Positions 1 through 12,200 of a stretch of 64,000 nucleotides of DNA are shown here, piece by piece. This DNA comes from Blastomussa wellsi (taxonomy: Eukaryota > Cnidaria > Anthozoa > Scleractinia > Plerogyridae), in assembly GCA_947652115.1 (NCBI GenBank), contig OX393562.1, positions 11,924,201 to 11,988,200 on the forward strand. The letters run 5' to 3'. A program made the translations under genes and the position numbers. Position 1 is the first letter of the stretch; every line of letters starts with the position of its first letter. The notes under the pieces were generated by a model that was given only the letters and a program-made list of their open reading frames with translations, did not search any database and was not told the DNA's origin.

Positions 1-244
1 CCCACTACTACATTTCAAGTCAGCGCTGCACAAAATGACAACTATTTTTGAAATGCAGGCCACATGGGCTTTCATTTAAGGTAAAATGTTTCTAGACCCT
101 AGTTTCCCCTTTTTTTTTTTATTTAGTATATAAAAATAATGCATGTAACCTGCAGTAGGCACATCTTGTTAGTTTTCAGATTTATAAATTATAACATGCT
201 TTGCTCTTGCTCTAAATGTGAAATTGGCTTTTTCATATCCATAG

Positions 245-3200
245 ATCTTGGCCTAGACATCCAGGATGAAATGGGAAGGTAAGGCACTTTTCTTTTAGGA
301 ACTGCAACATACATGCCTCTTTTTGGTAAATGTGTTTTACTGTGGACATACAATGTACACTTTGACAAATTATAGAACCTGAGAGCAATTATTAATAATA
401 ATATTAGTACCAATTTAATAAGGTAAAGCCTTTTGCCTAGTGGCCCATACTGCTGGAGCTCATCCCAGTTTCAGTAGCATTAAGCAGCTAGGAATTTTTC
501 TACTCCCCATTGGATGATATGTTAGTCCATTGCAGTGTTACCCCCCAGCATTATGTTGCCAGTACCCATTTAGACAACTGGGTGGAGAGAGGCACTGTGA
601 GAGCAGTGTCTTGCCCAAGAACACAACACAGTGACCCAGCCAGAGCTGAAACCCGGACCGTCCGATCTGGAGTCAAGCACACTAACCATTAGGCCACCAT
701 GCCTCCCAAACCAATAATAATAGTTATAATATAATAATAATAATAACGACGAACAAAGGCCAACTTGTAACCTAAACGTGTTCTCAGGAAAGGAAAATTC
801 GCAATAATCCTATACGCTATGTTAATGAGCAAGTTCAACAACATGTTGCATGACTCACGCCAACCGTTAGACTCTGACAGCAATGATGTCTACACCTATG
901 AATATGTCTTTGCTCTCCAAGACAACAAGGACACTTCTACTATCTTAGTTAATGGTTTACCTGTCGGGTAATCATTGATTGAGGTGCATCATTCAATCGA
1001 CTGCATGACAGTGGCTTCACATTCCAAAAGTGTAGACACCTTATCCACCCATATGAATCACCACCAATCGTGTGCACAGAGTATCTGACTGCAGAAGTCA
1101 GTACCAATGGAGTCCAACCCATATCTGCAGATTTCCTTGTAGTCTCAGGCTCCACCCCATCACTCTTAAGCAAAACAAGGGATCTTTGAGAAAACATCTG
1201 GTCCGACAGAGTGGGTTTCCAGGATTGTCACCCCTCCTAAGCCAACAGGATCCGACTGTGTGTTGACAGAGTGACCATGGCCAGAGTGACCATGACTGAC
1301 ACAAAGTCAGACACCGTGGACATGGGATAGACCACAAGCCAAAGCATTCCAAAAGGTCAAGAATGCCCTCTCAGAAGCCACAGCGATGCCGTACCTCACT
1401 CCAAGCACTATCCCAGTAGATGCAAGCCCTGTTGGTCTAGCTGGTATTCTCATCCAAGACGACAGACCGGGTGCACACGATAGCCACACGCTTAGTGATG
1501 TTGAGACCTGCTACTTGCAAACTGAATGTGAGGCACTGGCAATTGTATGGGCGTCAGTGTTTCCACCAGACCGCGCCATTGTGGGAATCCCACGTTGAAA
1601 TCAGAGATGGCCCCCAAAAAAACAAAAAAAGGGCCAATTTGGCCCCTTCCTTTTACAAGGCTGCAGGCTTAACACCAAAAAGCAGACTGCACGTTAAAAT
1701 CAATCAGCGCCTGGTGGAATAATTCAGCATCATAACTGTGGGTAGCCTGGACACTATACCCTTTATTTAGTGTTGTAGCATCGAAAGTGCTCATGGATAT
1801 TCATGATGGCGTCTTGCAAAAGACGATTTCCCGCTTCCACAGGAAGGTCTATCGCAAGTTTTTTCTTGACAAACAAAGAAGCAGTGGACAGTGAAATGGT
1901 GGGAAAAGAATCAAAAGACAATGAAAGTGATGACAACAACAACTTATTGTACCCCAAATAAATTACGTTTACAAAACTAGACAATATAAAATAAAATGAG
2001 TACATGGCTGCCCAAAATAACCACTATTGGCTAATGAAACTGGGCAGCCATCCTTAGTTTTTACATCAGTGATTTTAAAGGTCAGGTACATAGGACTTAA
2101 ATAAACACATACAACAGGCATACACACGCGGACAAAAATTAAGTGAACTAGGTTAAAAGTTTAGCGGAAATAAGCCGGAAGAAAAAGTATATAAACAGCT
2201 TAACTAAGTTAAGAGAGGATATAGAGGTATAGATAGTTTGGTTAATAGCTCAGGGTTCGTACAGGTCATGGAAAACCTGGAAAGTCATGGAATTTTAGAA
2301 TTTCATTTTCAAGGCCTGTAAAGTCATGGAATTTAAGTGTGGGTCATGGAAAGTCATGGAAAATTATGTTTATTAAAAAAAGTACAAAATCAATTAGGTT
2401 TTTTCGTGAGCCAAATCGTTAAAACGTACCCAAAATAAAAGATGATTTCCTAGAAAATGGTCAAATTTAGGTCATGGAAAACTTGGATAAGTCATGGAAA
2501 AGGTCATGGAATTTCAAAAGTCAAAAGAGTACGAACCCTGTAGCTTGCAATGAAGCTTGATTTGAATTTATTTTTAAATTGTTTAAGTGACAGTAGCTTA
2601 ATGTCATCAGATATAGCATTCCAAGTCTTAGCACCTTGATATCTAATATTAAATATACCATAGTTTGTTCTGGTTTTAGGCAAAACATAAGTCATTCCAG
2701 AGGAAAGTCTGGTGTTATAGTTATGAGTTTCTTTTATAGAAGTGAAAAAAACATCAAAATTATTAGGAAGAAGTTGATTTTTAAATTTATACATAAAAAC
2801 AGCAACGTGAAAGGTTACTTCATCAAATAATTTGAGAACATTTAATTCTTTGAAGAGTGGACTTGTATGTTCAGAAAATCCAGAGAAAGTTATGATTCTT
2901 ATAGCTTTCTTTTGCAATACAAAAAGTTTGATAAGTATTTCCCCAGGCTATTATACAATATGTTAAAAAAGGATATACTAGAGCATAGTATAGGTCCAGT
3001 AAAGTTTTGCTGTTAAGATAATAGTGAAGTTTGGATAGAATGCCTATACTACGTTTAACCTTTTTGCCAATGTAGTTAATATGGCTTTTCCAGTTAAGAT
3101 TTGAGTCAATGTAAGTTCCTAGATATCTGATAGAATTTTCTTGAGTTAATGATTGATTATTAATAAATATTGTAACTGATTTCAGTATTTTTTTTTTGGA

Positions 3201-6200
3201 CAGGATGAAATAGAGCAAAATTAGACTTGCCAATATTTAAGGAGAGTTTGTTTGCACATAGCCAGGAATGAACTTTCCTAAGTTCATTGTTAAGATTGCT
3301 TTCTAGTTTAATATTTTTATGCTTTAGGAATAGGTTTGCATCATCAGCAAACAGGTGGAAATATAATAGCCTTGAGCAGTTATGAAAATCGTTAATATAA
3401 ATTAAGAAAAGCAGAGGTCCCAGTACAGACCCCTGAGGAACACCACAGGAGATATTTACTTTATCCGAAAAAGTGTTTCCGAGAGATACAAATTGTTTTC
3501 TATTACTCAGATATGAAGTGAACCAATCTTTGACAATACCACGGATACCATAGAACTCAAGTTTTGTAAGTAGTATCTAATGGTTCACAGTATCAAATGC
3601 TTTACTGAGGTCCAAGAATATCCCACAAGAATACTCACGGTCTTCGATTGCCTTTTGTACTTAATCGATAACGCTCAATACTGCATGGACAGTTGAATGA
3701 TGGGAACGAAAACCAAATTGCTTGCTGTAAATGAGGTGCCTCTTTACCAAATAGCTAGATAGTCTATTGAATACAAATTTTTCTAACAATTTATTGAAAG
3801 TAGATAAGAGAGAAATAGGACGGCAGTTGTTTAAACTAACCTGTGGTCCAATTTTAAATACTGGTATAACTCTGGCTAATTTGAACCTCTCAGGAACAAA
3901 TAAAAATTATTTGTAAGGGTTCTGACAGAGCACTTTTAAGAATTTTTAGAATTGAAACTGGTATACTAGAAGGACCTACTGCTTTACCAGTATTAAGGTT
4001 AGATATTTCAGATTGTATTTCCTCTGGAGTAATGAGGGACAAGAACAAGCTATCCCGTGGAGAAGATGACATACACTCATAGGCAGACTTGTCAACAGTA
4101 GGAATAACACTAGCCAAATTACTGCCAATGTTGGCAAAATAATTATTAAAAGCATTTGCAATTGATGTTTGATCTGATATTTCGATGTCATTAAAAACAA
4201 TTTTGTTGATGGTTAGTCTATCCTGCGGAGTTGTTCGAATAATTTGCTTTATCCCCTTCCAGATTCTCTTACCATTGCTCATATTTATTGAAAAATAGTC
4301 CTTGTAATAATTTTTTTTACTAATTTTGATATGATTTAATTTATTCCTATAAAACTTGAATTTGGTTTGGTAATAAGAAGATTTAGTCTTAAGGAATTTC
4401 TTATAAAGATTATTTTTAATTTTAATAGAGTTTCTAATTGCAGTAGTAATCCATGGCTTAGTTTTGAGCTTTAACACTTTCCTAGACAATTGCTTCAGTG
4501 GAATGTGTATATCAATAATCCCTGAAATTTTACTGTAAAAAGTATCAAACATATAGCTTGGATCAGAATTACAGTTAAATAGTATATCCCAGTCTATTGA
4601 TTAGATATCATTAATTAGGGCTTGCTCACCAAGCTTCGAATAGTCTCTTCTGAAAATCTTGATATTTTCTGGCAATGAAGAGAATTTACTAACAATAAGA
4701 AAATTTGGCAAATGGTCTGTCAGATCATTAATTAAATTACCACTGATAGTAAAATGTTCAAGAGAGTTAAAGAAAATAATTATTATCAATAAGTGTTGCA
4801 GAATGATCAGTAATCCTGGTTGGTTGCAAAATTTGAGGCTGGAAATATGAAGAACCCAAGGTATTTAAAAAATCATTTGTGCCAGGAGACTGAAACTTGA
4901 GGAGATCTAAGTTGAAATCCCCTAGTATAGCACAGTATTTGTTTTCACGATGAATCCTTTCAATCACTGTGTTTATGTGTGTCATAAAACTGTCTAAGCT
5001 GCCATGGGGGTGTCTGTAAATAAATTCCACAGATAGTATTATGTTCAGCATCATTTTGGATTTCAATCCATAGAGATTCATATCCTTCCTTAACCGAAGA
5101 GAGATCTTGATGGTGAAGAAGCGACTGATAAGTCACAGAAACCAAATTCTTCACGTTACGAGAAGAAGTTTGTTACTCGTTGGTTGAATGACTACAGTTG
5201 GTTGAAACACAACATTGAGAAGGGGATGTTATGTGAACTGTGTACCCGCTTTGGGAAACAGTCCTATTTTACTGGATGCATAAACATCAGATCGTAATAA
5301 ACTGGCTTATTTTCTATGGTACCCTGATGCATTTTTTCCTTCCGCACCTTTTAATTTATTGGCCCCTTTCCTAACAAATTGGCCCTTGGCTGAAACGGTG
5401 ATGGGTGTGTGAGCAATTCGACATCTACATACGAGGTGCATCCTTCAAAGACCTTACACAAGCCTCTTGTCCACATCTGGAACAAGCCAAACCTCAACTA
5501 CGCATTGCACAGTGGGCACTCTGGCTACAACCTTATGACGTGGTCAGCAAGCATCGCCCCGAACATGACAATCCCGCCGACTGCATGTCAAGACAGCCAT
5601 CAAAGCAGAAAATCTTATCGTGTTGAGAAGAAATGATGGCGGAAGACTAGTGCAATTCATCTCCCAAACTTTGCTTCCCAAAGCTGTCACTCTTGAGGAG
5701 GTGGAATCTCGACAGAACATGACAGCGCCTTGCAGGCTGTCATCAAGATGACACAAACAGGAAACTAGCACGAAGTCAAGAAGTACGAAGAATCAACAGA
5801 AGTCAACAACTCCGCCTTGCTATAATTCCGCAGTGTCCAAGTTGAGCTCACGGTCAATGACAGGGCCAACGTGATCCTCAGAGACACACAAATAGTGATA
5901 CCTGCCAGTCTTCAGAGAAGAGTTGTACAGCTAGCACACAAAGGAGAGTGCAAAACCAAGGCAATAATTCGCAGCAAAGTGTGGTTTCCTGGTATAGATG
6001 CCGCCATCAGTGAAGCTGTACAGCCGTATACCATGTCAAGCAAACACATCCCGATGCAAGGTGGAACCGCTCAACATGTATGACCTTCCCCGAGGACCCT
6101 CGTTGAACCTTAGCATTGATTTCTGCGATCCCCTTCCATCTGGCCAATACTTACTGGTGATCATTGACGAGTACTCTCGCTTTCCAGTAGTCAAGGTTGT

Positions 6201-9200
6201 CTGTAGTAACGCTGCTGAGACAGTAATCCCAGTTGTCAGCAAAGTCTTTTGCACTTATGGATATCCTGAAGTCATAAAGTCTGACAACGGAGCACCTTTC
6301 GACAGGTGAGAACCCAACCAAAACCGAAACCAAAACAAAGAGGCCCAAGAGACTGGTAGAAGAAATTTGAGGACTTTTCCAGTGACATAAGGAACTTTTG
6401 AATGTTAAGAGCTTTAACAGCCTCTGAATGTCCAATTTTATTAAGAACTTTAAGGATTTTAGATGCTACAAGGACTGTTACAGGGCTGAAAATAACAGCC
6501 GGACAACGGACAATGTCCGGCCTGATTGTGGTTTTGACCAGTCAAACTTTTGCATTGCCGGTCACGTTGACCGGTCACATTCGACCATATGGAGCAGGGT
6601 CCGAAATTAACTTTTTTATGCAGGCGCCAAGTGGCGACTGAACATTTTTTTTCAGTCGCCAAATGAAAAAATCTGGTCTCCAAAAAGTGGTTCGTAAAAT
6701 TTTTGTCTCACCGCAAAACACGAAAACATTGAGTTCTGAAAAACGTTTCTTTAAGACTCGCATGTATAAAGGCATTAAAATATCATGTAGCTCACATTTC
6801 AGTTGAAAAGGAGTTTTCGTTGAATAGACACCTCTATTACTTTGAAGACTGACCAGTTGTTCGAAGCGTTCAAGAAGCCATGTACGAACAAGTGGCCATA
6901 TTGTTCGTTCCAGGCCACTTCCGAACAAAATTGCACCCACGGGATGGCTTTTAGACAAAACCGCTGAAAATATGGCGGCCGCTAAATACGTCGTTCACAA
7001 CGGTTGTTGAAGGTCATCTAACGGGAATCTTACTTTTACTTTTAATCTTAATTACTTTCTGTAGAGATTAAAAACATTGACAAGACAAGGGGTATATTTT
7101 TGCTGAAATCTAATGCGAAATTTTTCGATTTAATTCCTTGGGCCCTCGTTCAAAACATTGACACAATGCTAAAATTTAGTCGCCTGTTGGCGACTAACCA
7201 TGAAATTCTGGTCGCCAACACTCAATTTTCAGTCGCATTGGCGACCAGCTGGTCGCAATTTCGGACCCTGTGGAGGAAATAACGTTTCTGTGGGGGTGAA
7301 ATTCACGCGCCCCCAGTCGTGTCTTATGACAAAAAATAACCGGTGGGGGAATGATGGCATTGCGCGTTGCTATTTCCTCATAGGAGACGGCTGGTAATGA
7401 GCCAGGGGTTGAAAACCCTTGAATAAAACCTGTCGAAAGAAGACTATGATACTTCAAGTTACAAATTACAAATTACAAATGAATTACGAATGCCAGACAT
7501 GTGCATGTATTAGATAAGGCCTGGTATGTTTAAAGGCTTTAAATTTTTCTTCATACAGTGTTATCATTTTTTATACTGGTGTAGTCCAAGGATATGAAAT
7601 TACTGTGGTTATTTTGGTCTATTTTGTCTGTCAGTTAAAGGCCATTTCCAGTCAGTACTGCGCAGTCTCGGGATTTGCTTACATTTCTGTTTTGAATTTG
7701 TTGAGACGTTACACTTTGGTAACTGTGTACATGAAGTTTTTGAGTCCGCGCCATGACGGGTCATTTCGTTTGGGAGTTCTCGATGAGCTGAAACGTCAGT
7801 TTGGAATGTCTACTCTTTATTATTGTTTTGCAAGGATATCGGATGTTAATAATGAAGAAAAAGGTAAGACTTTACCCATAATTTTCATTTTGGCTTGTTT
7901 ACATTTGATCGTGTGAGGTAGATAAACATTGCATACGGAGATTGTGCAGTACGGACTGGAAATGGCCTTTAACTTTGCATTGTATGTGATACAAGTGGTC
8001 CTGCACAGTGCATTCTGGTCGCCAAAAATTGAGTGCATTCTGATTATAACTGCTGCCCGCTCGCTTGCTGCGCTTGCCCCGCAGCAACAAGTACATTAGG
8101 TGGCTTTATCGTGTTTTATTTTAACAGACATGAAGTTGGTTTCCAGGAGAATACCCACAAAGAAGATGTAAATCATGGAGGTAAGTGGTACATTTGAATG
8201 TAATTGACCTGTAGAAAAAAACAAAACCTGTCAAATTTGCTTTCAGGATGACTTCCAGTTGTGTGTCAGACTTACAATTAAGCAATAAAATAAAAAATAT
8301 ATTTAATAAAACGTTGCTGATGGAATGCAATATGTTTAATATTCTGAGAGAGTATAAAAAGAAAAAAATATTTTATGGATTACAACATTTGGATAATTTA
8401 GTTGTATCATGACATATTTGCAGTAAATAACATTAATTGATGAACCAGGCAACTTCTCGTAAAATAAGACATGTTTTGAATTTAAAAAATTTTTCAAAGC
8501 AGTTTCATTTTCTTTTCTTTGTTTGAATATATGTTAATGACTGTTGAGACAATTAAAGCATAAAACATTAACACCCCAAAAATTCAAACAACAATTGCAT
8601 CATGCAAAGTTCATGTGGAAATAACTGTAGTTTCTGGGGTATTATAATTAAGAACATGAATTGTAGTTGCTTGGCTCCCTTCACTCAGTAATGATAAACC
8701 TTAACTTGCAGAGGGATGTATGTTTTCTTGTACGTTCAACATTAACAAGGTATGTAAGTAAACTAGAGTGATAAAAATTTAAATTTGGCACATGTCTCCA
8801 TCAGTTTGTATATAAACAAAAATGACGGGTATTGCAAACTTTTTGTTAGGTCTGTACATGTATTCCTGACCAGATGGTGCAATTATTAGAAACTGTGCAC
8901 ATAAAAATATATTGTCCTCTTTTCTATCAAAAATGTTATGGGCAAGGTTCCCCTACATTTGAGGCAACCAACGCTGCTAATATATAGATTTAACCAAGCC
9001 TAAAAGCGGAGCTCCATAGTTTTTGCTGATTCTTAACAATTTGAGAAAATGATCTGAATCAGTGAAATTCTAGCACACGCAACTCCTCAAGAAAGATTTT
9101 ATTACTGAAAAAAATCAGAATTGTCAACTCCAATCACATTGATTCCACCGAGGATGGCCATGAAAAACTACAAAATCAACCAAAAAATCGGACCTGAGCC

Positions 9201-12200
9201 TTCAATACAATGGAAAACCATGTGATCTTGACGAGTCCTAACCTGAGCCTGCGATATGGTCATGGGATACTGGTCAACTTAAAAAACATGTGATCTTGAT
9301 GAGTCCTAACCTGAGCCTACAATATGCTCATGTGATACTGGTCAGCGGATACGTTGTTTTGACAGCTGTCAATCGATCATACAAAAGTCGTTTTACAAGT
9401 TCTTTTCGGCAACAGACCCGGGCAATGCTATTTCCCACCACAAAATGCGGGTTGACACCGGCACCTCATTCCCAGGCCTAATCCATGTGTACGTACGCTG
9501 GCGACCACCAAATTTTCTTAGCTTCATGGGTTTATGATGGGTTTACTAATTTCTATAGGTAGCGGGAGCTCCTATTATAATATTTACAAGTGCGAGCTGA
9601 AACGAAAACCAGTATTTTCACTTGTGGTGACACATACATTATGACACTGATTCTTGATTTTACAGATTAACTGATTTCTTTGGTCACAACAGTACTTGTT
9701 GCATACTAAATGCATATAGTTATACTAATAATATTGCCGCGTTGATTTGTTCTTTTTTGCTTCTTGATAATTAGCGGAATGTTTTTTGACTTGTTAACAG
9801 TTTCTCTTACCTTCAGGTTCCTGGAAATTTTCATGTGTCCACCCATGGTGCAGGTGCACAGGTGTGTGTGTATCTGCTGGATATCATTGCTATGTTTCTC
9901 TACATTTCTTATGATGTAAAAATAAACATTTATTTTAAATCAAAATTTCGATTTTTTTCTTGCAGCCAGATAACCCAGACATGGCCCATCTTATAAACTC
10001 TCTTAATTTTGGAACTGAAATTAAGGTAAATCTTGCTGAAAGGTCTGAATCTCAGAAGCCCAAAACAATTTATTGAATTTGGTGACTGACACAATTCATT
10101 GCTTTTGTTTCTGTTGTTGTTTATTACATTATTATGTGTTTAACTTTTTTTACTAACGTACATGTAGGATAAACTTCCAGGTGCTTTTGTGGCACTGAAA
10201 GGGCGGGATAAGGAAAGTGCAAACAGTAAGTAAATATAATAGTAAATTTTTTGGTGGTGCTGTTTCAAGACACTTGATCAATCTTCCCTGAACGACCACC
10301 TCTCTCTTTCATTTTGGTTACAAACCTGTGTATTCTCTTCCCATCTATTTATTCTTGAAGCTAGAAAGGCTACCCTGGAATGTATTTATTTATCACACAG
10401 TGTTCACCAATAATTTTAAAATTTTACTAAATTTGAATTGAATTGGCTTTTTGCCTGGACAAATAGATGAAAGTATTTCAATAATTACAGCCAAGTTCAG
10501 TGATACGTGACCTGTTGAATTAAATCTCCTATAAGCAGTTCAAGTTAGGCTTCTGGTAAATAAAATTTTATAAGTGTTTGTTCATGTTGCTTTTTTCTCA
10601 ATATTTTCCAATCCTTGTAATGTTCTCTTTTGAGGTTTGTCATCACATGATTATGTATTGAAGATTGTCCCCACTATTTATGAGAAGCTAGATGGGAGTG
10701 CAACTTTCACCTATCAGTATACATGGGCTTATAAGGTACGACACATTTACCTGCTTCCTGTATGTATCTGCATCTCAAACTGAATGAGCATGTGCGAAGC
10801 AGTTAACAATAACAAAAATAAATATTTATTTAAGGTGACTTCCCACCTTTGCAGGTGTTCTTCGGGAAAAATTATTTCGCATGCTAGTTAAAATAAAATC
10901 CTAACAAACTATATATAAGAAGAAAGCTTAATAAATGAATTTTACCACCAAAATATGGTTTAAGGGATTTTTCCTTTTAGTAAGTGTCAGGAGCCGGTAA
11001 GACGTGAAATGACCGAGGTTTCTTTTGAATTTATCGGTTATCGGATGCTGCAGGACGAGCAAAATGGCTGCGCAGTGTTATAATCACAAGGCATCAATCA
11101 ACAAAAGTGTGTCCGCCCTTTTTTGATTTTCTGATTGGTTGTCTAGAGATCCGCATCTAGCTAAAAATAAGTGAGACATGTTAAATGAACGCCTTAGGAA
11201 AAATATTTTAAATATCAGAATTTCCCGACACTTTCGTTGGTCATTATCCCTGGAAGGTTTTGGTGAAATTTCAAGAAAATAGGGCAAATCTACTTACCCT
11301 ATAAATTCAGTAGAAGAAACCTCGGTTGTTTTAAGTCTTACCAGCTTCTGACACTTGCTTAAAGGAAAAATCGAGTAAACTATATTTTTATCGTAAGCTC
11401 CATTTATTAAGCTTTCTCCTGGTGTATAGTTTGTTAGGATTTTATTAAAACTAGCGTGCATACAAATTTTTCCCGAAGGACACCCTTGAAGGTGGGAAGT
11501 AACCTTAATGTTCAGCATAAATTATTTCTGGCACGGTGGCCTAACAGTGAGTCCGCTGGACTATGGATCGGATGATCCAGGCTCAAGCCCTGCACAGGGC
11601 ACTGCGTTGTGTTCTTGGGCAAGACACTTTACTCTTGCAATGCCTCTCTTCACCCAGGGTGAATATTAATGGTACTGGCGAATTTACTGCGGGGGTAACC
11701 CTACAATGGGTTTCCCAGGGGGAAATAGAAATACTCTCTATCACTTAATTCTACAAAAACCAGCATAAGTTCCGGCCTGATAATATACAATGGCTCGCCT
11801 ATCGGCTCACTATTGTAAATGCCCATACAGATTGGACGCAAATATTTTAGTGTGCTTTTGAAATGAAGCAATTAATTGAATGTGAAGTATTATTATTCGA
11901 TTCCCTCGTGTTTTGCATTTTAATCAGTAGAGATCGTATCAAAAGTTAATTCTCCTGCTGATTTGTATTGGGGTTTACAGAGCATTCATGTGACCTGAAT
12001 AGTACCATTTCATTGAATCTATTCCTTTTGAATTATTAATGAATTTTACAATGTATGTTAAGCTCAATGTATTGGGTTTTCTGTTGTAGGATTATGTAGC
12101 TTATGGGCATGGTGGTCGGATTTTGCCAGGTACAACATGTTAGAAAAGTGTTGCTTTAGTATTGTAGTAGTACAATATGTTGTGTTAGCTTACATAAAGT

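Larger units (their letters stand above)
1806..5297 (+). pseudogene. hAT transposase N-terminal fragment, split by LINE
   Basis: An ATG at 1806 opens a frame (MASCKRRFPASTGRSIASFF) that runs to 1932. The frame resumes at 5113, continues through a short-spaced cysteine motif (MLCELCTRFGKQ) and ends in TAA at about 5297. The second part resembles the TTF/BED-like zinc finger found before the catalytic domain in many animal hAT proteins. The catalytic DDE region is absent, so this is an internally deleted copy. The two halves are in frame once the LINE and one TGATG duplication are removed. Confidence 0.65.
1555..5401 (+). mobile_element. Non-autonomous hAT element, itself interrupted
   Basis: It is flanked by an 8-bp near-perfect target duplication (ATGGGCGT at 1547-1554, ATGGGTGT at 5402-5409). 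Ends are CAGTGTTTCC at left and the complement of CACCGTTTCAG at right, in the style of hAT termini, with weakly matching TIRs. GGCCAATTTG-type sequence is repeated inverted just inside both ends. It sits in the RNase H coding region of the gypsy remnant; removing it with one duplication copy rejoins that frame. It carries a hAT-like N-terminal coding remnant and a LINE. Confidence 0.75.
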
